From Pedobacter chitinilyticus (GTDB taxonomy: Bacteria; Bacteroidota; Bacteroidia; Sphingobacteriales; Sphingobacteriaceae): 64,000 nt of DNA. Positions 28,399-36,641 of this stretch are shown one piece after another. The stretch is taken from contig NZ_QMHN01000004.1 in assembly GCF_003313385.1 (NCBI RefSeq), positions 312,531 through 376,530 of the forward strand, in the 5' to 3' direction. Position numbers and translations under genes: made by a program. The notes below the pieces were generated by a model, which was given only the letters and a program-made list of their open reading frames with translations, did no database searches and was not told the origin of the DNA. Within the stretch, counting starts at the first letter, position 1. The number at the start of each line of letters is the position of its first letter.

Positions 28399-29703
28399 AT
28401 GAAGAAACTTTTATTTTTAAGTGCTGCATTGCCTTTGTTTGCTGCAGCCCAAAACAATACCCTAAAAGTTGACGCCGACAAAAGAGCTGAAGCCATTACC
28501 CAAAAAGTAATTGATTGGCGAAGAGATTTTCACCAACATCCAGAATTGGGCAATCAAGAAACACGTACTGCTGGAATTATAGCCAAACATTTGCAAGCTT
28601 TAGGCTTAGAAGTAAAAACTGGTGTCGCCAAAACAGGTGTAGTAGCAGTGTTAAAAGGAGGGAAGCCTGGGCCAGTAGTCGCTTTACGTGCGGATATGGA
28701 TGGCTTGCCTGTAACCGAACGTGTGAACTTGCCTTTTGCCTCAAAAGTACGAACAACATATAATGGTCAGGAAGTAGGTACAATGCACGCTTGCGGTCAT
28801 GATTCGCACGTGGCCATTTTAATGGGTGTTGCCGAAGTGCTTACCGGAATGAAGAAAGATATAGCAGGGACAGTGAAATTTATTTTCCAACCTGCGGAAG
28901 AAGGAGCACCAGTAGGTGAAGAAGGCGGTGCCGAATTGATGGTGAAAGAAGGTGTGCTGGAAAATCCTAAAGTAGAAGTGATTTTTGGATTGCACATTAA
29001 CTCGCAAACTCCAGTGGGACAACTTACCTACAAACCAGGAGGAACCATGGCTGCTGTAAACGATATGAAAATTACCGTAACTGGGCGGCAAGCGCATGGG
29101 GCGTATCCTTGGAGTAGCATTGATCCCATTGTCGTGTCGGCACAAATTGTAAATAACCTGCAGACCATTGTAAGTAGGAATTTGAATGTGACCGAAAACC
29201 CTGGGGTGGTAACCATTGGTAGCATTCAAGGTGGGGTTCGATCGAACATCATTCCAGAAAAAGTAGAGATGTTAGGTACGGTGCGTAATTTTACCAAAGA
29301 AGATGAGGCGATGTTTATCGATCGCATTAAAACCATTGCCACTAAAACCGCCGAAGCGGCTGGCGCAAAAGCCGAAGTGTTGATTCCTTATAGTGCACAT
29401 TATCCAGTAACCTTTAATGATATTGCGTTAACTGAAAAAATGCTGCCTACCTTACAATATACTGCTGGAGCAGATAACGTTAAATTGAAACCTCCTGTAA
29501 CGGGTGCCGAAGATTTTTCTTTTTATCAGGAGAAGGTACCTGGGTTATTCTTCTTTTTAGGCGCAATGCCCAAAGGCCAAGATCCATTAAAAGCACCATC
29601 GCATCACACCCCAGATTTCTTTATTGATGAAAGTAGCTTCAATTTAGGAGTAAAAGCTTTGTGTAATTTAACGTTGGATTATATGGGGATGAAGAAGAAG
29701 TGA
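28399..29703 (+). CDS. Exported M20-family amidohydrolase
   Basis: 434 residues. Unlike the paralogue at 18104, it carries a signal peptide (KKLLFLSAALPLFAAAQ) and so acts in the periplasm or outside. The metal site is complete: WRRDFHQHPELGNQE, RADMDGLPVTE, MHACGHDSHVAI (129-140, with Cys132 and His134), QPAEEGAPVGEEGGAELMV, dimer-domain TGRQAHGAYPW, and closing GAEDFSFYQ. It probably releases amino acids from N-acyl or peptide-like substrates. It is followed by the tandem repeat. Confidence 0.92.
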   Translation: MKKLLFLSAALPLFAAAQNNTLKVDADKRAEAITQKVIDWRRDFHQHPELGNQETRTAGIIAKHLQALGLEVKTGVAKTGVVAVLKGGKPGPVVALRADMDGLPVTERVNLPFASKVRTTYNGQEVGTMHACGHDSHVAILMGVAEVLTGMKKDIAGTVKFIFQPAEEGAPVGEEGGAELMVKEGVLENPKVEVIFGLHINSQTPVGQLTYKPGGTMAAVNDMKITVTGRQAHGAYPWSSIDPIVVSAQIVNNLQTIVSRNLNVTENPGVVTIGSIQGGVRSNIIPEKVEMLGTVRNFTKEDEAMFIDRIKTIATKTAEAAGAKAEVLIPYSAHYPVTFNDIALTEKMLPTLQYTAGADNVKLKPPVTGAEDFSFYQEKVPGLFFFLGAMPKGQDPLKAPSHHTPDFFIDESSFNLGVKALCNLTLDYMGMKKK

Positions 29704-29729
29704 TGTTTTGACGTTTAAATAAAAATAAA

Positions 29730-30219
29730 CACCTTAGACATTTTAATTTTTGAACCATTAAGAAGTTCAGGGACATTAAGTTTTTAACCGTCTTAATTTC
29801 TTAGTCGTATAGCTTAGATGAACTAAGGTGTCTAAGGTGGTTTTTTATCTTACCATTTTAGATTTTATAGTTCCATGCCTTAATTATCTTCATTTCTTAA
29901 TGGTTTTTAAATTTAGCGCTTAGATGTGTTGAGTGATGATAGTTAAAATGAACCACCTTAGACACCTAAGAACATTTTAGTTTTTGAACCATTAAGGAGT
30001 TAAGGGACATTAAGTTTTTTCAACCATCTTGATTTCTTAGTCGTATAGCTTAGATGAACTAAGGTGTCTAAGGTGGTTTTTTATCTTACCATTTTAGATT
30101 TTATAGTTCCATGCCTTAATTATCTTCATTTCTTAATGGTTTTTAAATTTAGCGCTTAGATGTGTTGAGTGATGATAGTTAAAATGAACCACCTTAGACA
30201 CCTTAGAACATTTTAGTTT
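29730..30219. repeat. ~235-bp tandem direct repeat, two copies plus start of a third
   Basis: The block CTTAGTCGTATAGCTTAGAT at 29801 recurs at 30036, a shift of 235; TGAACCATTA at 29751 recurs at 29985, a shift of 234. The two copies are nearly identical, and a third begins at about 30198 (CACCTTAGAACATTTTAGTT) and stops. Each copy holds opposed arms AAGGTGTCTAAGGTGG and CCACCTTAGACACCT, plus further complementary pieces (CCATTAAG/CTTAATGG). A diverged relative lies at 42705-42870. No open frame is supported. This fills most of the 630-nt gap before prfB. Confidence 0.9.
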
Positions 30220-30320
30220 GGCCTATACCTAATAAACTTAGATGTCTAATTCATTGTCGTATTGTTTTCTAAAAACCTTTCAACTTTACAACCTTCCAAC
30301 AAATTAATAACCAACTTTCC

Positions 30321-30328
30321 TATATTTG
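30321..30328 (+). promoter_or_regulatory. -7 promoter box of prfB
   Basis: TATATTTG lies five bases before the ATG at 30334, which implies a leaderless or near-leaderless transcript. Confidence 0.55.
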
Positions 30329-30333
30329 CCCTT

Positions 30334-31408
30334 ATGACTAAAGAACAGTTACAGGATTTAAGAGATAGACTAGCTTCTCTGAGGAGGCATCTTTGACGTC
30401 GATGAACTTTTATATCAAATAAGCGAAGAAGAAAAAGTCACCCTCGATCCTAATTTTTGGGACAACCCTAAAAAAGCCGAACAGATACTAGCCCAAATTA
30501 GCACTAAAAAGAAGTGGACAGAAGATTTTGCACAAGCGAATACTGCTTACGAGGATACCGCCGTACTTTATGATTTCCAACAAAGTGGCGACGCTACCGA
30601 GGAAGAAGTGGAGGAACAATATCAACAAGCCTTAAAAGTGGTGGAAGAGCTGGAGCTAAAAAACATGCTCAACAGTAAGGAAGACCAGTTGAATGCTGTA
30701 TTGCAAATTACTGCAGGTGCTGGTGGTACCGAAAGTTGCGACTGGGCGAGTATGCTCATGCGGATGTATATCATGTGGGCCGAAAAGAATGGCTACAAAG
30801 TGAGTGAACAAGATTATCAAGAAGGAGAGGTTGCTGGTGTAAAAACAGTAACCTTGGAAATTAACGGTGAATTTGCTTATGGCTATTTGAAAGGTGAAAA
30901 TGGGGTGCATCGTTTGGTGCGTATTTCTCCGTTCGACTCCAATGCACGTCGCCACACTTCTTTTGCGTCGGTGTATGTTTACCCCTTGGTAGATGATACT
31001 ATAGAAATTGAAGTTAATCCTGCCGATATTGAATTTGAAACTTTCCGTTCGGGTGGTGCTGGTGGACAGAACGTAAACAAAGTGGAAACTGCAGTGCGTT
31101 TATATCACAAGCCATCTGGAATTATCATTAAAAACCAAGAATCCAGATCGCAGTTACAAAATAAAGAGAACGCCATCCGTTTATTGAAATCGCAGTTGTA
31201 CGAAATAGAAATGCGTAAACGCATGGAAGCTACCGCCGCCATTGAAGGAAGCAAAAAGAAAATTGAATGGGGTTCGCAAATTAGAAGTTATGTATTGGAT
31301 GATAGAAGGGTGAAAGACCACCGTACCAATTACCAAACCTCTAACCCTGATGCAGTACTAAATGGCGATATCAATGAGTTTTTAAAAGCTTATTTGATGG
31401 AATTTTAA
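30334..31408 (+). CDS. prfB: Peptide chain release factor 2, made by +1 programmed frameshift
   Basis: Terminates translation at UGA/UAA. Frame 0 runs 30334-30393 (20 codons) to an in-frame TGA at 30394; reading continues from 30395 in the +1 frame to the stop at 31408, giving ~357 residues. The specificity tripeptide SPF is at ~198-200 and the catalytic GGQ at ~243-245 ([18 protein letters not shown]). The recoding signal has all parts of the classical RF2 site. A naive single-frame call would start at the Met at 30608 and lose the N-terminal domain. Not a pseudogene: the shift autoregulates RF2 level. Confidence 0.96.
30382..30397 (+). promoter_or_regulatory. RF2 +1 frameshift site
   Basis: Internal Shine-Dalgarno AGGAGG (30382-30387), a 3-nt spacer, slippery CTT (30391-30393), in-frame stop TGA (30394-30396) and following C. 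The spacing equals that of the E. coli site. When RF2 is scarce, the ribosome slips forward one base and finishes the protein. Confidence 0.95.
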
Positions 31409-31478
31409 TAGGAATTACGATATTAGTTTGACGAGTACGATTTTGTCCCAATCAATTTAAATAATTAAGCAACTAACA

Positions 31479-32402
31479 ATGACCATATCCTCCTCCTTTC
31501 GGAATTTCGGATTATTCACTTTTCTTTTATTTGTGGCGACTAATCTGAACGCTCAACAGGCCATTTCTTTATATGGCGGTGCTATTCCAGGGGCAAAACC
31601 TACACCAGCCAGTTATGTGGAAGAAACCATTACCCGTGAAGACAAGGTAGTGAGGACAAGCAAAGTTTCTAAACCTGAACTATATGTTTATCAGCCAGCA
31701 TCACCAACAGGTACAGCCGTAATTATTTGCCCAGGCGGTGGCTATGGTATTTTAGCGATTGACAAAGAAGGACATGATGTAGCCAAGAAATTTCAGGAGA
31801 TGGGCGTCACTGCTTTTGTACTGAAATATCGCTTGCCTAGCGATTTAATTATGAAAGATAAAAGCTTGGGGCCTTTACAAGATGCCTTGCAAGCTATTTA
31901 CTTGGTAAGGAAAAACGCTGCGCTATGGGGAATTGATCCTAATAAAGTAGGTATCATGGGCTTTTCGGCGGGAGGACACTTAGCCTCTACAGCCAGCACC
32001 CATTTCTCGGACATGAAGATTGATAATCAGGAGAACATCAGCTTGAGGCCTAGCTTTTCTATCTTGATTTATCCCGTAATTACTTTCGGTACCAATACAC
32101 ACGCTGGCTCGGTAAAGAATTTATTGGGAGAAACACCCACAGATGAACAAAAAAAATATTTTTCTTCGGAACGACAAGTAACGCCCCAAACCCCACCAGC
32201 TTTTTTGGTGCATGCCAATAGCGATAAAACAGTGCCTGTACAAAATAGTTTAAGGTACAACGAAGCTTTGGTGAAATACGATGTTCCTGCAGAAATGCAT
32301 ATTTACCAAGCAGGTGGGCATGGCTTCGGCTTGTATAATAAAACAACCAAAGACGATTGGTTTGAACGTTTAAAAAATTGGATGCAAGCCAATAAGTTCT
32401 AA
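31479..32402 (+). CDS. Exported alpha/beta-hydrolase (carbohydrate-esterase-like)
   Basis: 307 residues. The signal peptide is near residues 8-25 (NFGLFTFLLFVATNLNAQ). The oxyanion segment is CPGGGYG (84-90), the nucleophile Ser163 lies in GFSAGG, and the Asp and His are in HANSDKTVPVQ and GGHGFG. The layout matches exported acetyl-xylan-esterase-like hydrolases of Bacteroidota that act on plant polysaccharide esters. No glycosidase is adjacent, so substrate is uncertain. 83 nt before the YfhO gene. Confidence 0.88.
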   Translation: MTISSSFRNFGLFTFLLFVATNLNAQQAISLYGGAIPGAKPTPASYVEETITREDKVVRTSKVSKPELYVYQPASPTGTAVIICPGGGYGILAIDKEGHDVAKKFQEMGVTAFVLKYRLPSDLIMKDKSLGPLQDALQAIYLVRKNAALWGIDPNKVGIMGFSAGGHLASTASTHFSDMKIDNQENISLRPSFSILIYPVITFGTNTHAGSVKNLLGETPTDEQKKYFSSERQVTPQTPPAFLVHANSDKTVPVQNSLRYNEALVKYDVPAEMHIYQAGGHGFGLYNKTTKDDWFERLKNWMQANKF

Positions 32403-32485
32403 GCCTTTTGGTAGGCAAAGTTTTTCTTCCAAATCTGTATCAAATTTCTATTTTTGAGACTTAGTTTAAAATTAAAATAACCTTA

Positions 32486-34981
32486 ATGAACAATTGGTTA
32501 AACAAAAATGGCATTCATATTGCCATTCTAGCAGCATTTGTAGTAATCTGCTTTATCTATTTCAGTCCTGTTTTACAAGGTAAAGCGCCGGCACAAAGTG
32601 ATGTCCTCCAATCTAAAGCCATGCAAAAAGAAATCATGGAGTACAAAGAGAAGGATGGCAAAGGGCCACTTTGGACCAACCAAATGTTTGGAGGTATGCC
32701 AGCTTATCAAATTTGGGTGCAGTACGCCTACAATGGCGCTACCTATGGTATTGCTTTAATTACCAAGGCGCTTCCAAATCCGGTAGGTACCGTATTGCTT
32801 TTGTTGGTTGGTGCTTATTTTCTTTTTATCACTTTAAAAGTAAATCCCTGGCTAGCTGCGGCAGGGGCCATTGCCTTTGCTTTTACCACTTATAACTTTG
32901 TGTTAATTGCTACTGGCCATAGTAATAAAGCCTTAGCCATTGGTTTTTTTGCGCCTATCATTGCCAGTCTATTCATCACCTTACGTGGGCGTTATTTGCT
33001 CGGAGCCAGTTTAACGGCCTTGTTTTTAGCTTTAGAAATTAGAGCTAATCACGTTCAAATGACTTATTACTTGTTCCTTTCTTTATTGATTTTGGTAGGA
33101 ATAGAATTATATCAAGCTTATAAAAATAAAACCTTGCCTGCTTTTGGTAAAGCCATTGGTTACTTGGCCGGTTCGGTAGTTTTAGCGGTAATGATTAATG
33201 CCAGCTTATTGTGGACGACGTCTGAATATGCGGGCGAAACCAACAGGGGTAAATCTAACTTAACCGACACCTTAAGTCAAGAAAAAGCAGGAATGAGTAA
33301 GGAATATGCTTACGGCTGGAGTCAAGGCGTGGGCGAAAGTTTCAGCTTTTTAATTCCTAATTTATACGGCGGTGCTACTGGTGTTGACGAATTGGTGAAA
33401 CCAGAAAGTAATATGTATAAAGCCGTAGCTGCAGATTTTTCAGGCGGGGATCCAACACAAACCACTCAAATTATCCAACAGTTGGCAGGTAGCTTCAACA
33501 TGCAAGAATACTGGGGCGAAAAACCTTTCACTGCTGGAGGATACTATTTTGGAGCCATTGTATGCTTTTTATATGTCTTCGGATTGTTCATTGTGCGTAG
33601 TCGCATCAAATGGTGGATTTTAGCAACCACGGTACTCTTCATGCTATTATCCTTTGGTAAAAATTTCCCGTACGTGTCTGATTTGTTCTTCGACTACTTC
33701 CCACTTTACAATAAATTTAGGGCAGTCGAATCTATTTTGGCCGTGGTAGGATTAATGGTGCCAATCTTGGCTTTCTTAGCTTTAAAAGAGGCGCAAGAGA
33801 GCAAGCTGGAACAAAAGGAGTTGGTGAAAAAGCTAACCTGGTCTGCTGGTATTGTTGGCGGCTTTGCCTTAATTGTAGCGCTGGTACCAACTTTGTTCTT
33901 CAGTTTTAAAACCAATAACCATGCGGATATTGTGCAAGCCTTAACACAAGCTTTGCAAAACAATGCAGCCGCCGCACAAAAATTAGCTAATGCACTTGTG
34001 CAAGATAGAATTGCTATTGCTAGGGCTGATGCCATTAGAGCTTTCTTATTTGTTGCGTTCGGCTATGCCATTGTTTGGGCCTTTATCACTAAAAAATTAA
34101 ATACACAAGTAGCATTTGGTCTATTGGCCTTTGCCGTATTAATTGATATGTGGCAAGTGGATCGTAAGTATTTGAACAGCAAAAATTTTGAAAGCAAATC
34201 AACGCTTAATAACTATTTCCAACCTAGAGATATTGATCATTTGATTGCCAGCGATAAAGATCCTAACTATCGTGTATACGATCAAACCATTAATACTTTT
34301 AGTGATGCAAGTACCTCTAACTTCCATAAAACTATTGGTGGTTACCATGCCGCTAAATTGAAAAGATATGATGAGTTGATTCAGCATCAGTTTAGTAAGA
34401 GCGTGAACCAAGATGTGTTGGATATGTTGAATACGAGATATTTCATTACCAAAGATCCTGAAAACGGATCGTACCGTATGAGCAGAAATGCTACGGCGTT
34501 GGGTAATGCTTGGTTGGTGAAGAGCGTACAATTTGTAAAAAACGCTGATGAGGAAATGAAAGCCATTAGCAGCTTTGACCCTAAAGTTGAGGCGATTGTA
34601 GATGAACAGTATAAAAAACTATTGGACACTACCCGTTTAGGAGCTGATCCAAATGCTTTTATCAAAATGGAGAAGTACCACCCTGATCATATTGAGTACA
34701 GTTACAGCGCACCACGTGATGTGATTGCGGTGTTTTCAGAGGTTTATTATGATAAAGGTTGGAACATGTATGTTGATGGGGTACAAAAACCTTACTTCAG
34801 AGCAGACTATGTACTACGTGCCGCTCAGTTAGAAGCAGGTAACCACAAAGTGGAATTTAAATTTGAGCCTAAATCTTATTACATGGGCGAGAAGATTTCA
34901 TTAGCAGGAACCATTTTATTGGTGCTTTGTCTTGGCTTTGCGGGTTATAGCGAAAACAAAAAGAAAAAAGCAACCGCATAA
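32486..34981 (+). CDS. YfhO-type multi-pass membrane protein
   Basis: 831 residues with about 12-13 hydrophobic segments. The first is near 12-32 (IHIAILAAFVVICFIYFS); several follow up to ~545, then a large extracytoplasmic domain of ~260 residues, and a last helix (ISLAGTILLVLCLGFAGYS). YfhO proteins have GT-C glycosyltransferase-like topology and in Gram-positives glycosylate lipoteichoic acid; the lipid-linked sugar donor and acceptor here are unknown. KAPAQSDVLQSKAMQKEIME after helix 1 is typical of the Bacteroidota branch. Terminator 51 nt downstream. Confidence 0.88.
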   Translation: MNNWLNKNGIHIAILAAFVVICFIYFSPVLQGKAPAQSDVLQSKAMQKEIMEYKEKDGKGPLWTNQMFGGMPAYQIWVQYAYNGATYGIALITKALPNPVGTVLLLLVGAYFLFITLKVNPWLAAAGAIAFAFTTYNFVLIATGHSNKALAIGFFAPIIASLFITLRGRYLLGASLTALFLALEIRANHVQMTYYLFLSLLILVGIELYQAYKNKTLPAFGKAIGYLAGSVVLAVMINASLLWTTSEYAGETNRGKSNLTDTLSQEKAGMSKEYAYGWSQGVGESFSFLIPNLYGGATGVDELVKPESNMYKAVAADFSGGDPTQTTQIIQQLAGSFNMQEYWGEKPFTAGGYYFGAIVCFLYVFGLFIVRSRIKWWILATTVLFMLLSFGKNFPYVSDLFFDYFPLYNKFRAVESILAVVGLMVPILAFLALKEAQESKLEQKELVKKLTWSAGIVGGFALIVALVPTLFFSFKTNNHADIVQALTQALQNNAAAAQKLANALVQDRIAIARADAIRAFLFVAFGYAIVWAFITKKLNTQVAFGLLAFAVLIDMWQVDRKYLNSKNFESKSTLNNYFQPRDIDHLIASDKDPNYRVYDQTINTFSDASTSNFHKTIGGYHAAKLKRYDELIQHQFSKSVNQDVLDMLNTRYFITKDPENGSYRMSRNATALGNAWLVKSVQFVKNADEEMKAISSFDPKVEAIVDEQYKKLLDTTRLGADPNAFIKMEKYHPDHIEYSYSAPRDVIAVFSEVYYDKGWNMYVDGVQKPYFRADYVLRAAQLEAGNHKVEFKFEPKSYYMGEKISLAGTILLVLCLGFAGYSENKKKKATA

Positions 34982-35031
34982 TTATATTAACTGGTGGTTT
35001 TACTGATTAGCATATCAGTCATCACAAAGAA

Positions 35032-35055
35032 AGGCCGTTGAAAAATCAGCGGCCT
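35032..35055 (+). terminator. Terminator after the YfhO gene
   Basis: AGGCCGTTG (35032-35040) pairs with CAGCGGCCT (35047-35055) with one G-T pair, in a T-rich context. It is nearly the same sequence as the terminator at 35617, suggesting a local duplication. Confidence 0.7.
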
Positions 35056-35080
35056 CTCTGTTTTATATCAATAAACTACA

Positions 35081-35467
35081 ATGAAACTTAGGCCTCTCTC
35101 ACAAACCAAATATTTATGGATGCTCATCATTCTGCTTTCCATTATTGCCATCATTTTAAAATCAACTTATAGGCAATACATTTATGCAAATCAGATCAAT
35201 GATTATGGTATTGCAGATTCTTCACCAAACTTCTTTGCAGGATTGATCATCGTGTTACTCTACTTTGTTCAAGATCAAAAGACAACATTGCAAAAGCATG
35301 CCTTGTCTGCAGGTCTGGGACTTGTGGGTTATGAGTTAATTCAAGGAAGTGTTTTTAACAACAATGTCTTCGATTACAAAGATATTATTGCTTCAATCCT
35401 TGGTGCCTTTATTGGCTATTTCATTTGCTTGAAATTTAAAAACAATGAAGCGGTGAATGTACAATAA
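35081..35467 (+). CDS. Small membrane protein, VanZ-like topology
   Basis: 128 residues with three hydrophobic helices: WMLIILLSIIAIILKS, NFFAGLIIVLLYFVQ and IIASILGAFIGYFICLKF, plus a shorter one (LSAGLGLVGYELIQG). The GYELIQ segment and helix spacing recall VanZ-like proteins, but the match is too weak to name it. It lies between two near-identical terminators. Function unknown. Confidence 0.6.
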   Translation: MKLRPLSQTKYLWMLIILLSIIAIILKSTYRQYIYANQINDYGIADSSPNFFAGLIIVLLYFVQDQKTTLQKHALSAGLGLVGYELIQGSVFNNNVFDYKDIIASILGAFIGYFICLKFKNNEAVNVQ

Positions 35468-35492
35468 TAGAGCTAAAGTAAGTGTCTTTCTA

Positions 35493-35525
35493 AGACTTAC
35501 GAAGTTTTTAAAACTTCGTAAGTCT
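35493..35525. repeat. 33-nt palindrome, copy 2
   Basis: Same palindrome as 17291-17323 (AGACTTACGAAGTTTT arm and complement), here perfect around the centre. It lies 26 nt past the stop of the small membrane protein. Confidence 0.85.
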
Positions 35526-35616
35526 AAATAAATTAATTTGATCTTAAATCTTATTACATAGGCAAGAGAATATAGTTACTCGAGGATCAGTGATTAGAAC
35601 ACCAATTATCCTCAAG

Positions 35617-35645
35617 AAAGGCCGCTGAAAGATCAGCGGCCTTTT
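35617..35645 (+). terminator. Terminator, near-copy of the one at 35032
   Basis: AAAGGCCGCTGA (35617-35628) pairs with TCAGCGGCCTTT (35633-35644), followed by T residues. The flanking ATCAGTGATT/CAGTCATC bases also resemble those at 35032. Confidence 0.75.
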
Positions 35646-35703
35646 TATTTAAAGCAAATTTTATACTTGGGTTAGCTTATTAGCTATGAAAAGGTACGTT
35701 AAA

Positions 35704-35775
35704 GCTGATGCTGAAATAAATTCAGCATGACGGAACGCCCCTTTAGCGTCACCCTGAATTTATTTCAGGGTCTGC
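35704..35775. repeat. Long inverted repeat with nested palindromes
   Basis: GATGCTGAAATAAATTCAGC (from 35707) through CATGACG faces CGTCACCCTGAATTTATTTC to 35775, a stem of ~29 bp with a few mismatches. Each arm is itself palindromic (TGCTGAA/TTCAGCA; CCCTGAA/TTCAGGG), so cruciforms could form at two scales. The rest of the 35468-35917 gap has no visible gene. Confidence 0.8.
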
Positions 35776-35917
35776 AATGCAAGATTGTGATATGGTAATT
35801 AGATGTTGTCATATCATCATATATCTATGTCGTAAAGCAACTGGTTTTTTGTTGTATCACAATGGATTTTAATATGGAGATAATTTTTTATTTTTATGAG
35901 TATCAAATCTAACCACT

Positions 35918-36526
35918 ATGAAAAAAGCAAGCATTGTAACCTCTTTTGGCAGGTATAGCGATACCGAACTCATGATAAAAGCACAAGTAATTGTGGAAAA
36001 AATGAAGGACAATGTTTATTTTATTGATCCAGATCCAGCTATTGTAGACATTGAATCGGCTTTGGCAGCATTTGAAGCCGCCATAACTTATGCTAAAGAA
36101 GGAAATAAATTGCAGCTATTGGATCGTAAAAGCAAGCGTTCAACATTGGTTAACCTTTTAGTAAGTTTATCGTTGTATGTAAAGCTTAAGGCAAAAGACA
36201 ATGGGCAGGCATTGGCCAGCTCGGGATTTACCATGAGAAAAACTCCCGAACCTGTTTGCATTTTGAGTAAGCCACAAAATTTTAAGGTTGAACCAGGATA
36301 TGCGGGAACCATTAAGATAAGTCTTAAAACCATTCAAGGTGCCAAAGCTTATTTATACGAGTATAGAAAAAAAGGGATGCATGAATGGACTGTGTTGCTA
36401 GATACCAAAAGCAAAATGTTGCTTAATGGTTTAGAAAGCGGCAAGGAATATGAGTTTCGAGCAACAGGGATCGGTGTAATCGCACAACGTGTATATAGCG
36501 ACATCATTAGCAGTTTTATACTTTAG
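35918..36526 (+). CDS. Cytosolic protein with helical N-half and fibronectin type III C-half
   Basis: 202 residues without a signal peptide. Residues 1-~105 are predicted helical (MIKAQVIVEKMKDN, SALAAFEAAITYAKEG). Residues ~110-202 form an FN3 domain (PQNFKVEPGYAGTIKISLKT, AYLYEYRKKGMHEWTVL, LNGLESGKEYEFRATGIG). Similar small FN3 proteins are scattered in Bacteroidota without known role. It is preceded by repeat-rich DNA; 115 nt of intergenic DNA separate it from the convergent sensor kinase. Confidence 0.7.
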   Translation: MKKASIVTSFGRYSDTELMIKAQVIVEKMKDNVYFIDPDPAIVDIESALAAFEAAITYAKEGNKLQLLDRKSKRSTLVNLLVSLSLYVKLKAKDNGQALASSGFTMRKTPEPVCILSKPQNFKVEPGYAGTIKISLKTIQGAKAYLYEYRKKGMHEWTVLLDTKSKMLLNGLESGKEYEFRATGIGVIAQRVYSDIISSFIL

Positions 36527-36641
36527 TGATGATAATTGTAGTTCATTTCTGGTTTTGCACACGCTAGGCATGCGCCAACGACGAGCTAGAATAAGGCTAG
36601 TATCTGTTCTCTCGGCCTTAAATCAGATCAATACGCTAAAG

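Noticed and set aside
30394..30396. In-frame stop early in prfB as a sign of a pseudogene
   Set aside because: All elements of the RF2 +1 recoding site are present and the frames join exactly.
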